Below, one piece after another: positions 33,892 through 48,800 of a DNA stretch of 64,000 nt. The notes under the pieces are model-generated. The model worked only from the letters and a program-made list of their open reading frames with translations, was not told where the DNA came from and did no database searches. Source of the DNA: Trebouxia sp. TZW2008 (taxonomy: Eukaryota > Chlorophyta > Trebouxiophyceae > Trebouxiales > Trebouxiaceae); NCBI GenBank assembly GCA_002118135.1, contig BDIU01000082.1:186001-250000 (forward strand), given 5' to 3'. Position numbers and translations under genes: made by a program. Each line of letters starts with the position of its first letter. Within the stretch, counting starts at the first letter, position 1.

Positions 33892-36800
33892 TCAGCCATT
33901 GCCAGTGTCCAATGTGGCTCCGCTAGCATCAACCAAAGTGACACTGGCACCTCCACTGAGTGTTGGGCTGTAGGGCCCTTGCACCTGGAGGCCCTGCTTG
34001 CCAGTGGGGCTGTTGCTTCTGCTCCTGAAGGCGTTCACATCTGGGGACAGGTACAAGCTAGCACCTGCTGCCATCACTGTCCCTGCAAGTCAGGCACCAT
34101 TGTTGGGCAGAGAATGCATTGCTGTGATTGCTGAAACTGTCCTGCAGTCGAGGTACAAGCTGGCGCCTGCTGCATTGACTGTCACTGCAAGACAGCCACA
34201 ACCAATGCGCCACCATGACTGCTCAGATTGTTCCTGCAGGCCAATTATATAGATACGTTTCACGTATTTGCCATGTCTTGCTGCTGCCATGACTGTTTCT
34301 GCAGGCCAGACACAAATGATGCATCACAATTGCTGACACTGCACCTTGTGCAAGTTCTCGCTGCTGCCTCCACGCCTACTGCAAGCCAGGCATGCAAGCA
34401 TGTTCCACATTTGTTTCCAATGCACTATTTAAGTACGCGCAGTTGCTTTCTGCTGCAATGGCTGTTGCTTCAGGCCAGGCACAGCAAGATGCCATTAGCA
34501 TGAACGCTGACACTGCACTGTCTTATTATGTGCCACTATTTGCTGCTGCCATGACTTTCCCTCCAAGCCAGGCACAAAAAGATGTATGAATAAGACTGCT
34601 GAGACTGCGTTGCCTGATTGCATGCAGCTATTTTCTGCTAGACTCACTCTTCAGTACAGTGTTAGCATTCGTGATGAAGCACCTTGCTGTGTCTGGCCTG
34701 CAAGACGCCTCACCGTAGCTGCTGTCACTGTACTGAATAGTGAGTACAGCAGGAATGCTATACTGTCTGAGCATGTGCAACTGTCAACGCTGCATTCTGT
34801 TCCTACAAGCTGGGCACATCAAGATGTATCACAATCACTGCAGGCATTGCATTGTCTGGACTACCCGCAATCATGCATATGGATGATCTGGGCGGTACAC
34901 AGTGGCTTGTTAGTCCCTGAAGAGGATGCACAACATTTGCTGAAATGCCCACATGCAGTCCCTGCTGTGAACGCACAACATTTGCTGCAGTGCCCACAAC
35001 ATTTGCTGAAACGCCCACATCTTGCAGAGACCACCACAACAAAACCACATGCTGCCTGACATGCGCTGCAGCTGTCGTCAATGCGTTTCATGCTGATGCC
35101 CAACGCAGGCAGAAAATACTGCAATGCCTTTGCTGTTATTAGACATATGCTGCTCCAGCAGTGTCTAGCGCTGTGCTTGAGTGCAGTCACAATCCTTGAC
35201 AATCGCCATGCTGCAAACTTTGACAGCACAAAATGTTGAGGTATGGGAGAGTCTGTGCAGGTTTTGTGCAGAGACCACAGTCATGCTTACCCTGACGCAG
35301 TGTAATGCTTGTGGAGCCTTGCAACTTGTAGCCAGAGACATCAACAGCAACAGGGTTGCCATTGAAGATCTGGACATACTGCCCAGAGCTGTCTGAAGTG
35401 TCAACTGTCTTGATGGACAGAGGTGGGGATCCAGATTGAGCTGTTGGGATGAGGGGTGTGGATCCTCCTGGACCGTATGTGTTGTACAGCTGACTCTTGC
35501 GCATTGGCAGTTGATCTTGGGTGAGTTGCCTGCACATCAAGCAGTCCTTGAGATTCAGCATCTCTGCTAGCAGAGACTTTTTGCATGCAGTGATGGACTG
35601 TCCTCCAATTTTGGTCACTTCAGTAAGCAAGTATTTCTGACTCAGCTTCACGACAAGAAACGATCACTGAAACAAGTGCTGCAGAGCCGCATCAAAGGCA
35701 CTCGGTCATTGCTGAGCGAGGCTACATGAAACTGCGCGCTGACTGGAGTAGACAAAGCTTAGTGCATACAAAAGCTGATGAGAGCGCAGTTTGTGTCTTC
35801 AAAACTGTGAATGTGGGGCAGGCATGCCTGACAGCACCGCAAGATGAGTGGAACTCGTGTCGAAAGCTGCATTGCTTACTCAAGCATGGCAGAGTGTTTG
35901 CAACTTACTGGTAGCCACGTGAGATGTCATTGATACCCCACTTGGCATTGTCTTTCTCTGCTTCTGTCTTGATGTTGTTGTACAGGGTTGTGATCAACTG
36001 CAACAACAAGGAAATTGTCACTTCCAGAAACTAACAGACCCTCTGCCAGCAGCTTTTGTTGCAGAAGCTGATACAGTGGAATGAACTTGCACCACACATT
36101 GTGTCTGAAGACTTTGTGTCTGAAGACTAGCAAACTTTTATACAGCCACGTAAAGCAAGGACACCAAAACTACAGAGAACAGGCTAAAAGGCAGACAGAT
36201 TGACAGCACACACAAACAGCAGATACAGACAGACAGACGCCATGCAAAAACAGACAGACTAGCTCATGGACAGCCAGGCAGACAAAGCCACAGACAGGCA
36301 GACACATGCACAGACAGACAGAACCACACACATACAACCAGACAGATGAAGCCACAGACACACAGACAGAGCCAGAGATTGACAGACAGACAGCCCCATA
36401 CATACGTGCACAGGCAAAGGTGGGAGGAGCCACACGTCAACATGTCAGACATTCACAGCTGTGCCACAGTCTACCCATAAGTTGCTGCACTCCCACTAAG
36501 TCGCTGCACCTCCGCTCAGACAGACATCACAATAGACTGTCATATGTCATGTTGGGAATTCATCACAAGTCATCCACAGAAACAACTCAATGACACATCA
36601 AGTAACACACTAAGTAAAACACCGATTGCAGAGAGGGCAAGGGAATCAGGTGTTAGGCAGTCTCACCCCTGCCAGCTTGCCATTGGTGTACTCGTCCATG
36701 ATGGAGCGCAGGCGGCGTAAGTACATGCTGCGCAAGTCTGGCACAGCCAGAATGGCATCAATGAGGTAGTTGAAGGTGCTCTCTGGACCAGTAGGGGTAG

Positions 36801-39800
36801 GACCTGCAGCAGTAAGGCAAAAGACAAGGATACAAAGCTGCACAGCTATAGTAAAACGGCAGCATAGTTCTGGGCTGATGGGTCGCCGTTCTGGCTGCTG
36901 CAAAGGGCTGGCACAGCCAGAACGGCGTCAATCAGGTAATTGAAGGTGCTCTCTAGACCAGAGGGGTATGACCTGCAACACAAGTTGTGGAATGAGCAGC
37001 CTGACAGGATGTAAAACTTCTGCAGCATGGGTTGGCATTGGCTGCCTTTTGGCCAAGGCCAGGGTGGGGTGTTGGTTTTGACCTCAGACGGAGCAAGGCT
37101 ACCGTTCTCTGCCAGCTCCAACTGATCAGCATAACATGCGGAAAAAGTTCAAGCTAGGCAACGAGTACTGCGGCACCTATTGAAGTCATAGCAACTTCCT
37201 AACTCAGCATGTGCCTTGAGTTTCCAAGCAATCAAGACATTGCAGGAGGCATTGATGCATCACATTTCCAATGTAGAACGTGTTCAAGGTCTTGCCAAGC
37301 ACTGCATGGCTACACTAGGCACAGACTAGCCAGCTGTTGCTCTGTGCATCACAGGAAGGCAGCAAATTGAGCTCACCTTCTTTGGTCAAGTCACTGGTGG
37401 TGGTATCAGCAGCCTCAAAATCTGGGTAGGAGCTATTTGCAGATGAATTTTGCAGCAGCGAACGCCCGACTGAGAATGACGCGCTGTTCAGATTGGCAGC
37501 AGCTTGAGCAAGATACTCAGGGGGTTGAGTAATCCCCAGCATGCGTCTGCCTGCTGTGGAAGCTGAAGGAGAGGATGATCCGGATGATCCTGAATTGAAC
37601 AGGTTGAATTGGGCTGTGATCTGAGACCAGGGTGAGACATTACTGATGTCCTGCAGGGCAACAGTTTTAGCAGGTCAGCTAGGATAGAAAGATACCCTGG
37701 CTCAATACCTCTCTACATTGTACGCTGAGATGCAGTTCATGATGTGCGCTGTGATCTGACACCACTGTGACACATTACTGTTTTTCTGGAACAGCATCAG
37801 AAGATCAGCCACAATAGAGAGATGCAGTCAATAGAGACGTAGGCAAAGAAACCCAGAGACTCACCCAGCCGCCCCACCTTTACCCCAGCCCAACCCCTCC
37901 CCCTACCCCCAGCCCAAGACCCCTCAGCCCAACAATATGCTGTCAACATGCTACAGTGCTTTGATGCAGAGCCAGAGAGGGCACTGACAAGGTAGCAAGA
38001 AAGGGATAGAAACAATGGGAAATACAACATCATCGCAAGATTGTCTGTCTGCTGTTTAGAAATCTGGCGCTGGTGAGGTATTTTTCATCCATTCTGTATC
38101 ATTTTTCTGATGCCGCCTTGTGGCTTTCTCTTTTTAGCCAGTGTGATTGCTGAGTCATGCGTCAGGGCAGAGCATTGGGTAAAAGCTCACTGTGTAACCA
38201 AATGATAGGCAATGGTGGGCCTGGTGGCATTAGGCTGTAACAAACTTGAAGCGAAAAGTAACAGCCTCATTGTGGCAGGGTGAACGTATTGTAATTCTAG
38301 GCCCACAGATAGTACTGAATGCCAAGCACGGTCACTACATGACAATCAGGAGGCAAGCCATCTGCATAATTCATTGCCAAAGAAGCTGTTGCTGTTGGTA
38401 TCAGCTTTTCATGCTCATGTTTGCGGTGTCACGCCACACTGAGGGCACAATTGACAACGCCAAATGAGATTGAGCAAGTTTGAGCGCAGTGCTGAGCACA
38501 GCTTCTTTCAAGACGGCAGCTTCCAGCCCTCTTGTGGGAATGCTGCAGGCAGAACTGCTGTTAATGCTGCTCAATATCACTTGACCTTGCTGTTGCCGTC
38601 ATATTTACTGTGTCAGGCCACGCTGAGGGCACAATTGACAATGCCAAAAAAGACTGAGCAGGAAAGTCAGTAGTTCTGCCGAAAACAGCCCAAACCAGAT
38701 GGCAGAATCACAGCCTTCTTGAAGGAAGGCTTCAGGCAGTTTAGCTGACAATGCTGCTCGATCTCACTTGACCTTGGCATCAGGCTGTTGTGTACCTGCG
38801 TGTTACTGTTAAGCAAGCCATGTCAATGGCAGTCAAGTGACAAGAGTCAAATGAAATTGAGCAAGATTGACAGCAATGCTGTGCACAGCGTCTTTCAAGA
38901 TGGCAGATCAAGCTTCTTATGCGAATGTTGAAGGCAGAAGTGCTGACAGTGTTGCTCAACACCACTTGACCTTGCTGTTGCAGTCATGTGAAGTGTGTCA
39001 AGCAGGCCTTATTGAGGGCACAATTGAGAATGCCAAGTGAGATTGAGCAAAATTGACAGCAGTGCTGCGCACAGCTGTTTTCCAAGATGGCAGACTTGAG
39101 CCCTCTTGTGAGAATGCTGTAGGCAGAACCGCTAACAATGCTGCTCTAGATCACTTGACCTTGCTGTTGCAGACATGTAAAGTGTGTCAAGCAGGCTACA
39201 TTGAGGGCACAATCATGCCAAAGAGGTTGTCGCTGTTGGCGCCAGCCTTATATGCTCATGTTTGCTATGTCAGGCCACACTGAGGGCACAATTGACAATG
39301 CCAAAAAAGACTGAGCAGGGATGTCAGTGATTCTCCCAAAAACAGCCCCCACCAGATGGCAGAGTCACAGCCTTCTTGAAGGAATGCTTCAAGCAGATTT
39401 GCTGACACTGCTGCCCAATGTCACTTGGCATCAAGCTGTTGTGTACCTGTGTGTTACTGTCAAGCAAGCCATGCCAATGGCAGTCAAATGACAAGAGCCA
39501 AATAAAGTTGAGCTAGATTGACAGCAGTGCTGAGCACAGCGCTTTCCAAGATGGCAATTTTAAGCCCTCTTGTGAGAGTGCTGTAGGCAGAACTGCTGTC
39601 AATGCTGCTCAATATCTCTTGACCTTTCTGTTGGAGTCATATGAAGTGTGTCATGCAGGCCTTATTGAGGGTACAATTGACAAGGCCAAATGAGATTGAG
39701 CAAGATTGACAGCAGTGCTGCGCACAGCTGTTCTCCAAGATGGCAGCTACAAGCCCTCTTGTGAAAATGCTGTAGGCAGAACCGCTAACAATGCTGCTCA

Positions 39801-42800
39801 GTATCACTTGATCTTGCTGTTGCCGTCATGTGTGCTGTGTCAGGCAACCCATGTCAATGATAGTCAATTGACAGTGCCAAATGAAATTGAACAAGTTTGC
39901 CAGCAGTTTCGCCAAAAAAACCTTTCACAAGATGACAGAGCGACCGCCCTCTTGTGGAAACGCTTTAGAGACAGGACTGCTGGCGCTGCTGCTCAATATG
40001 ACTTGACCTTGCTGTTGTTGTCATGTGTGTTGCATCAGACACCCGACGTCAGCGGTGTGACTGACAGTGCCAAACGCAATTGAGCAGGATTGCTTGCACT
40101 TGTCCTAAAAGCATAAATCTCAAGACGGCAGAATCACAACCCTCTGGTGAGAATGCTCTAGCCAGAACTGCTAACAGTGCTGCTCAGTCTCACTTGACCT
40201 TGCTATTGTGGTCATGTGTGCTGTGTCAGGCGATCCATGTCATCGCTAGTCGACTGACTGTGCCAAATCCAATCAAGCTGGGTTGCCAGCAGTTCTACCC
40301 AAAGCACTTTGGCACCAAGACGGCAGAGTCAAAGCTCTCTAGTGAGACTGCTTTTAGGTTGGACTGCTAACAATTCTGGTCAATGTCACTTCACTTTGCT
40401 GTTGTGGTCATCTGTGCTGTGTCAGGCAACTCATGTCAATGCTACTTAAATGGCATTGCCAAATGTAATTGAGCAAAATGTCAGCAGTTCTACCTTCAAG
40501 CGGCAACCACAAGATGGCAGGGTCACAGGGTCACAGCCCGCTTGTGAGAACACTTTAGGCAGGACCACTAACAATGCTGCTCAATATCACTTGACCTTGG
40601 CATCAAGCTATTGAGTACCTGTATGTGAATGTTGGGCAACTCTTGTCAATAATGCAACTGACAGTGTCAAACGGGATTGAGTAGAGTTGCCAGCAGACCT
40701 GATCGCTGCATATCCCTGAAGACGGCAGAGCCACAGCCCTGTTGTGAGACTGCTTTGGGCAGGACGGCTAACACTGCTTCTCAACCTTACTTGACCTTGG
40801 CATCATGCTATTGGGTACCTGTATGCTAGTCCCGGGCAACTCATGCCAATGGTGCAACTGACAAGTGCCAAATGCAATTGAGCAGGGGTGCCAGCAGTTC
40901 CACACGAAAGCATCCCCACAAGATAGCATAGATACAGCCCTCTCATGAGAATGCTGTAGGCAGGACGGCTAACACTGCTTCTCAACTTGACTTCACCTTG
41001 GCATCATGCTGTTGTGGTCATGTGCGTTACTGCCAGGCAACCCATGTCAATGATGCAACTGACGGTGCCAAATCAGACTGAGCAGGGTTACCAGCAGTCC
41101 TGACCACTGCATATTTCTGAAGGCGGCATGGTCATAGCCCCCTTGTGAGCACTGTTTGGGCAAGACGGCTGACAACACTGCTCGATATCACTTGCCCTTG
41201 TCAATTGAACATTATACCTTGATGCAAGCACTCCAGTGTGTCATGATCAGGAGCAAATCTGAATGTAGTTGCGCCACTACTGGCAACATATTTGCACATG
41301 AAGATTCAGTCGGCAACCTCTATTGGCCAGACAAGAAGGATGATTGCATTTGGCCACACAACGGCAATGACTGTATGGCTTCAATAAGCCGTGACAGCAG
41401 CAGTCTTGCCACTTGTGCTTCCAGGCACAGTGCAGTTGGATGTTTTACTGCTGACATTCCAGAGTGCAGTAATTTGGGCAAAGTAGCATCATTGCCAATG
41501 CATCTTTGCATGCTGCCTCACAGTGCAATCAAACACTAGCAAAACAGTGTTGTTGCCTGTGTGTGGCCCTAGTGGCAACCCAATGGGCTGTTCCACTGCT
41601 GGCATTCCAAGATGCAGTAGTCCGGTGCTGATTTGCACCAAAGTCCACTGATGACCCCCAGTGACTCTTCCAAAATCCAAGGCAATGTTTCAATCTAGTC
41701 GGGCAACACTGAAAAAGCAGGCTTGCCTGTGTGTGGTTCCAGTCGCAGTACAGTGGGCTGTTCCACTGCTGGCATTCCAAGATGCAGTAGTCAGGTGCAG
41801 GTTTGCCCCCAAGTCCACTACTGATCCCCAGAGATTCCTCCAAATCCCAAGGCAGCATTTGCCACTCCTGAGTGCCATCTTTGTCGTAGTACATGTTATA
41901 GTTCTTGGTGCAGCGGTCTTGGTTGAGCAGCAGGGTCTGCACTGCCATGTTCTCAACCACCTGCAGGCACCAGGTTCCTGTTAGCACAGGGCAAAGCTAG
42001 CATATGGTTCAGCATTGTCATATTACATGTTGTAGTTCTTGATGCAGCGGTTTTAGATCTAAGAGCAGTTCAGAGTTAGAGTCTGCACTGTGACGTTCTC
42101 AATAATCTGCATGACAGGGAGTCCGCATGAGCACTTGTAATTTGAATGACTGCTGTCAGCAATGATGTCGGTGAGTCCTTTGAGGGGGGGCCTAAAGCCA
42201 CACAACAGAGCTGATTCTATGGTCAAAGACATCAGTGCAAGCACATTGATACCACAGGACCCCTTTGCAAAGGAAGTGTAGATTTACACGCACAGAGCTG
42301 ACTGCACACCTTGCTCCCAAAAAATGACAGCATCAAGACCTGACATCAGAGCAACATCATGGCTATAGACATCAGTACAAAACCATTGACATCACAGGAC
42401 CGCTTTGAAAAGGCATTTTGGGATGCATGAATAGAGCTGACTGCGCTTGTTTTTTACACATCATCAGAGCAACCTCATTGCTGACAACATCAGTGCAAAA
42501 ACTGTGCTGCCAGGAGAGCAGCTGTCTACGTGCACTAGGCCAGCTGACTGCTGTCACTTACTTGGAAAAGATGCTCATACTTGAAACTCAAACATCAGCA
42601 CCTTTGCGACATGAGCTATTGCGTCAGCCCCACGTTATGGCAAGGTGTCACAGCAGCAGTCCCCCATGGTGTGCAAGTCATCAGCGGGTTTCTTGACTTG
42701 TGGGCTGAAAGCAACTGTCTGAGTGCGCACTGACAGCAGATTGCTTGCACTCATGTGCGTTGGTCTCAAATGCCTGGGCATCCAGATTTGAGCACCATGG

Positions 42801-45800
42801 GACATGAGTGCAGGCACCAGCTAGGACAGTGCATCTCAGCAGCAGGCTTGCGCCGCATTCAAGTCATCAGCGGAGACTTGACATATGAGCTGAAAACAGC
42901 ATTCAAGTCACCCGCAGAAGTCATGATGTGTACGAACACCAAGAGCAATTGTCTGAATGCACTCTGACAGCAGGTTGCCCTTACTCATATGCCCTGATCT
43001 CACATGCCTGATGGCCTGAGAAGGCAATCAGGATGGGAGAGTGTGGAAAATGAGTGCAGGCACTAGCGAGGAAAATGCGTCTCAGCAGCAGTCTTGCGTG
43101 GCATGCAAGTCATCAGCAGATGTCTTGATCAGTAGCCTGAAAGCAGCTTTCTGATTGCACACTAACAGCAGGTTGCTTACACGCATATATCCTGGTCTTG
43201 CATACCAGGGCATGCAGACTTGAGCACCATGGGACATGCGTGCAGGCATCAGTTGGGACAGTGCATCTCAGCAGTAGTCTCTCATGGCATGCAAGCCATT
43301 AGCAGATGTCTTGATCTGTAAATTTAAAGCAGCTGTCTGAACGCATTCTGACAGCAGAAGTGCCGTCACTCATATGCCCCGGAGTCACAAAACTGATGGC
43401 TTGAGAGGGCAAGCAGGATTTGGGACCCCAGAAAACAAGTGAAGGCATTAGCTTGGAGAAGGCACCACAACTGCAGTCTCGCACTGCATGCAAGTTGTCA
43501 GCAGACTGCTTGATGTGTAAATTGAAGCAGCTGTTGGATTGCACTCTGAAGGCAAAGTTGCCATCACGCATATGCCCTAATGTCACATACCTGATGAGAC
43601 AATCAGGATTGGGGATCAAGGTGGTCAGAACAGCAGTACCACAGCAGTCCATTCAGTTCAGGGTGCGTCAGTGCAAATTTTGCGTGTTGCTCCCCTCTGC
43701 CTTCTACGCGATGGCAGGACAGAGCCAGACTCATCATTAATTATGCTGCCACAGCAAGCCTGCATGCCATGCAGGATGCCGGACGCCTTGTCTTGCAACA
43801 ACAGACTGCTGTCACCCACATGCCTTGACAACATAGGCCTGTCACAGGCTGTCAGAGTGCCAAGAGTATGGCAGCACAGCCTTTGTGGATTGACCTCTTC
43901 TGCATTGTGACTGATGGCAAAAGAAACCAACGCCAAGACTGTGCTGCCACAGCAACACTGCATGCCGTACAGAGCAGCAGCCTTATCTTACAACGGCAGA
44001 TTGATGCCACCCACACCATTTGAAAAGTAGGCCTGCTACAGACTGTGAGAGCGCCAGAGGTGCAACAGCACAGCCTTTGTCTACTGCTCCCTGCCGCCTT
44101 CTGCATGATAGCAGAAGGCAGCAAGATGTTACAACAGTGTTCTTGCAGTGACTGTGCACGCCATCCACAATGCCAGCAGTCCTGTCTTGCAACAGCAGAC
44201 TGTTGTTGGCCATGTGCCTTGAACTGACTCAAAACTGACAGCTGGCAGGCTGTAAGAGCGCCAAGGGTGAGGCAGCACAGTCTGCAGTAGGGCGCCTTCT
44301 GCCATCTACACAATGATAGAAAACGCGACTACTGACGGACGAATGTGCTGCCACAGCAACCCTGCACGCCATACAGAAAAGCAGCAGCCTAGTCATGCAT
44401 CAGCAGGCTGCCTTGAACCATAGGCCTGTTGCAGACTGTGAGAATGCCAAGAGCGCTGCATCACAGTCTTTGCGTATTGACCTCTTCGGCCTTCTACATG
44501 ATGGCAGCGAGAGGCAAGTGCGCGGAGAATGTGCTACCGCAGCAACTCTGCTTACTGTGCAGAATGCCTGCAGTGTTGTCTTGCAACAGAACAGTATTGT
44601 CACCCACATGCCTTGAAACATAGGCCTGTTACAGGCTGTGAGAGTGCCAAGAGTATGGCAGCACAGATTTTGCGGTATTACCTTCCTCTGCCTTCTAAAT
44701 GATGGCAGAAGAGGGCCTAACGTGAAATTATGCTGCCACAGCAACCCCGCACACCGTGCAGAAGGCCAGCAGTCCTGTCTCGCAACAGAAGAGTACTGTC
44801 GCCCATGCACTTTGAAGTGAAGGCCTACTATGGCCTGCTTTGGCGGCACACTCTTCCTGAAAAACAAAGCTTGGTATGATAGGAATTCCTTTGTGTATTA
44901 TTCCTCAGTGTCTGGTACATGATGGCAGCGGACGGCTGTCACACCAAGAATGTACTGCTGCCACAACTCGGCGCATAGTTCAGAATGCCAGCAGAGGGTA
45001 AAGGTCTTGTCTTTCAACAATAGAGCGCTGTCACTCATGTGTCTTGATTTGAAAGCCTGTGACAACCTGCAAGAGCATCAGGACTACAACAGCACAGTCT
45101 TCCAACACTGCTCCCCACTGCCTTCTGCGTGACCTCAGCATGGGAAAGCAGCCTCAAGATTGTGCTGCTACAGCAGCAATATATGCCTTCCAACATGCCA
45201 GCAAGCGCCCTGCTGTGCATGCTTGCTGCTGCTTTGTCTGTCAGTCTGCTGTGTGTGCAGTTGCATGTGCTTTTGAGCTCAACAAGTAAATACGCTGACC
45301 ACTTTATACTCTGAGACTGTATTTATGACTTGCAGCTTTTGATGTGTGACTTTGACAATTCGTAGCAGCTGCAGAAATGCAGACCAGGGCATCAGAGCAG
45401 CAGCAAGAGCATGAAAAGCTGGATCCATACTTTGAAGTCTATCCTCGTCAAAAAACAGCAAAGCAGCTGCATCAATGGAGACCAAGGTAGCAGAGCAGGC
45501 GATGATTTACAGACTGCCGTTTTGAGGGCAGCATAGCATCATAAGTGCAGACCAAGCCATTGGCGTAGCAGGAGCTTGCGACTAGCGACTCTGAAGCTGA
45601 TACGCTGCATCTGCAGCTGTGACGATAGATTGCCATTCATTAATCTCCATGTTCATATTCTGCTGGGCCTATGACAACGTCATCAACCAGTAGGACTCTG
45701 AGCATAGAGACTCATGGTCTGCAGCCTGTCTTTGTGGCTTTTGAGTTCATCAGCCACTAGGGTTTTGAGCGTAGACACTCATGGTCTGCAGTCTGTGTTT

Positions 45801-48800
45801 ATGGCTTTTGAGGTCATCAGCCACTAGGGTTTTGACTGTAGAGATTATGGTCTGCAGATTGTCTTTGTGGCTGCAGAAGCTGCATAGCATGTGCAATTGC
45901 TAACAGCCTTCACTATCAGCAAGAGTATGACAGCAAGAGTATAACAGCTGAGAGCAAAGCCGGTAATATTGCACTTTCTTTGCAGCTCACGCAAAGCACA
46001 CAAAGAGGGTCAAACATACCACAGATGAGCCAGATCACAAGTCAAACTGATGTCAGAGTGATGTGTCAGCAAGTAGGTATGGCATAGCAGCTGCATAAAT
46101 GCAAATTCCAAAATCAGCCCAGCAGGTGCTCAAGGCTAGAGATCAGTAACGAATGAGATTGAGCCAGTTCTGATGACTGCAGGAGCTGCATAATAAGTGC
46201 AACTGATACCTGCCTTTGCTATCAACGCAGCAAGAGTCTGACAGCTGAGAGCAGAACCTGTAACATTGCACTTTCTTTGCAGCTCACGCAATCACACAGA
46301 GAGGCTCAGACATGGACACAACAGAGATGAGCCAGATCATGCGTCAGGCTGATATCAGAGTGATGTATCAGCAAGTACATACAGCACTGCAGCGGCATAG
46401 TAGCAAATTGCAGGATCAGCTTAGCAGGTGCTCAAGGCTAGAGATTAGTCACTAGTGATATTGAGCCAGTCCTGATGACTGCAGAAGCTACGTAGCAACT
46501 GCATAAAATACACAACTATGCCATCAAGAGTCTGACCACTGTCTGACCACTGTCTGTTCTTGCAACTTATTTGTGACTCACACAAACCAGGCAATCAGGG
46601 TCAGACACAGACACAGCACAAATGATCCAGATGATAAGTCAGGCTGATGTCAGAGTCGTGTGTGGGGCAAGGAGATATAGTGCAGAAGCTGCATACACTT
46701 GGAAAAAAGCCCAGCAGGTGCTGACCAACCTGACTGGGAATTGATGTTATTGAGCCATTCCTGATGACTGCAGAAGCCGCATAGCAACTGCAAGCGAACA
46801 GCCACCTGTTATCAGAGCAACAAGAATCTGACAGCTGAGATCAGCGCCTGTAGTGTTGCAGCCTCTTTGCAGCTCACACAAGCCAAAGCAAGACAGCTGG
46901 CATCAGACACAGCACGAGCAGACTCTGCAGTCTCTTTGCAGCTGTAATATGTCTGATCACCGGCCTCAGACTCAGCACGATGTTACAAAGAAGTCAGATC
47001 CTGAGATGCCCCGCCCTCCCACAAGTTACACACTCTGGTCTCTATTGGGACGGTGCAATCAACCGACTGCATGTGTTTGTGCAATCAATCGACTGCATGT
47101 GTTTGTGAATCATGTCGGATGCAGGATCAAGGATGGGGCAACTGACCTCTGGCAAGTTGACATTGTTGTAGATGTAGTCAGCTCTTGAGATGCCTGATCC
47201 TTTGGCAGAATCAGCATTGATTCCACTGTGAAGTTGACTGACTGAGCATGTCTACATTATGGACATCTTACCTCTTGTAGGTTGACGCTGTCATGGATAT
47301 TGTCAGCTCTTGAGATGCCGCACTCTCCAGCAATGCCCTTGGCAAAGTCAGCATTGATTCCACTGTGAAGTCGACTGACTGATCATGTCTGCATTGTGGC
47401 AGGACCAAGACACCTTACCTCTGGCAAATTGACGTTGTCATAGATGTAGTCAGCTCTTGAGATGCCCGCCCCTCCAGCAATGCCCTTAGCAAAGTCAGAC
47501 AGGTGCTGGAAGTTCTCTGTGGCATCAGATTTGTGGTTCAGCATCTCCCAGTAGAAGCTGTAGCTTGGTACGCCGATGTCCCAGCGTATGTTGGCGTACA
47601 CACCGTCAAGAGCCTTCATTTGCACTCCATTTGTGCTCAGATTGTTCCTCTGCACAGCAACACCAGCATGTGAGAGTTTGAGGTTGTTCCTCTGCACATC
47701 AATGACAGCATTGACGCCATTGAATGAAAGGAAAACACACTTCAGTCACGCTGATGTCCCAACGTATGCTGGCGTACGCTCCGTCAAGAGCCTTCATCTG
47801 CACTGCATCTGTGCTTGAACTGATCCTCGGCAAACCAGTGAAACCAGTTTGTGGAGAACTTGTGCTGAATACTCTCTGCAGCAAGCTGAACGGACCATCT
47901 TGACCTGCAATTCAGGCTTTGCATACAGGGCAAGGCTTCACTCTGCATTTCAGGCTTAACATCCAACACCAGGTAAGGTGAGCATCACATGGGGAACGCA
48001 TCGAGCCCAGCTATCAGAAGGCAATTCAGATAAGCCTTGTGTTTGTATATTTTGTGAGCAGGTCTAAACCATGCGCAGTTTGTGATGATATAGCCGGCCC
48101 ATGTGCATGCATATATACGGCCCTGCGCCGAGAAGGGTACAGGCAACAATTGACAAGCCGTCTTCCAGCCAATGCACATTTGTACTCACAGGTGGCATTC
48201 ATCATCCTCCTACTGCTGTTGCAAGCACATGCATGGATGTGCAATGGGTCTCCTGGGTGTTGCTCATACACAAGATTACAGAAATTGAATGGCCACACCA
48301 GCAGTACTGGTCATCAGTCTCCTCAACAAAGGTGAGCGAAGCACACACAAATGAATCAAGCAACTACAGGAAACATTGAGAGCTGTCTGAGAGCCAGTGC
48401 AAGGTGAGTGAAGGCCTTACCAGCAGATACTGGTCATCGGTGTCCTCAACAAAGGTGAAGAGGCCATAGTACTGCCCGTTCTGCCTCATCACCATGTGAA
48501 AATCCACGCTGTATGGCACCCCAGCCTGCCTGCAAGGATCACATTGGGTATACTCAAAAATGAATGGGGCAAGCATGTGGGGAGGTTTAGGTTGGACTTA
48601 AAGTCAGTTTGAAGGCAAACAGACCGAGATTCTGGCCATTGTGCCTCATCACCATGTGGAAGTCCACACTGTACGGCACTCCAGCCTGCCAGTGAGCACA
48701 GTGAAAACTTTGCAGGGAACATACTGTGAAGGCAAACAGATAGGAACAAACAACAAAAAGCCGAGTGCATTGGCCAGCGTGTACAACACTGCAGTGACAA

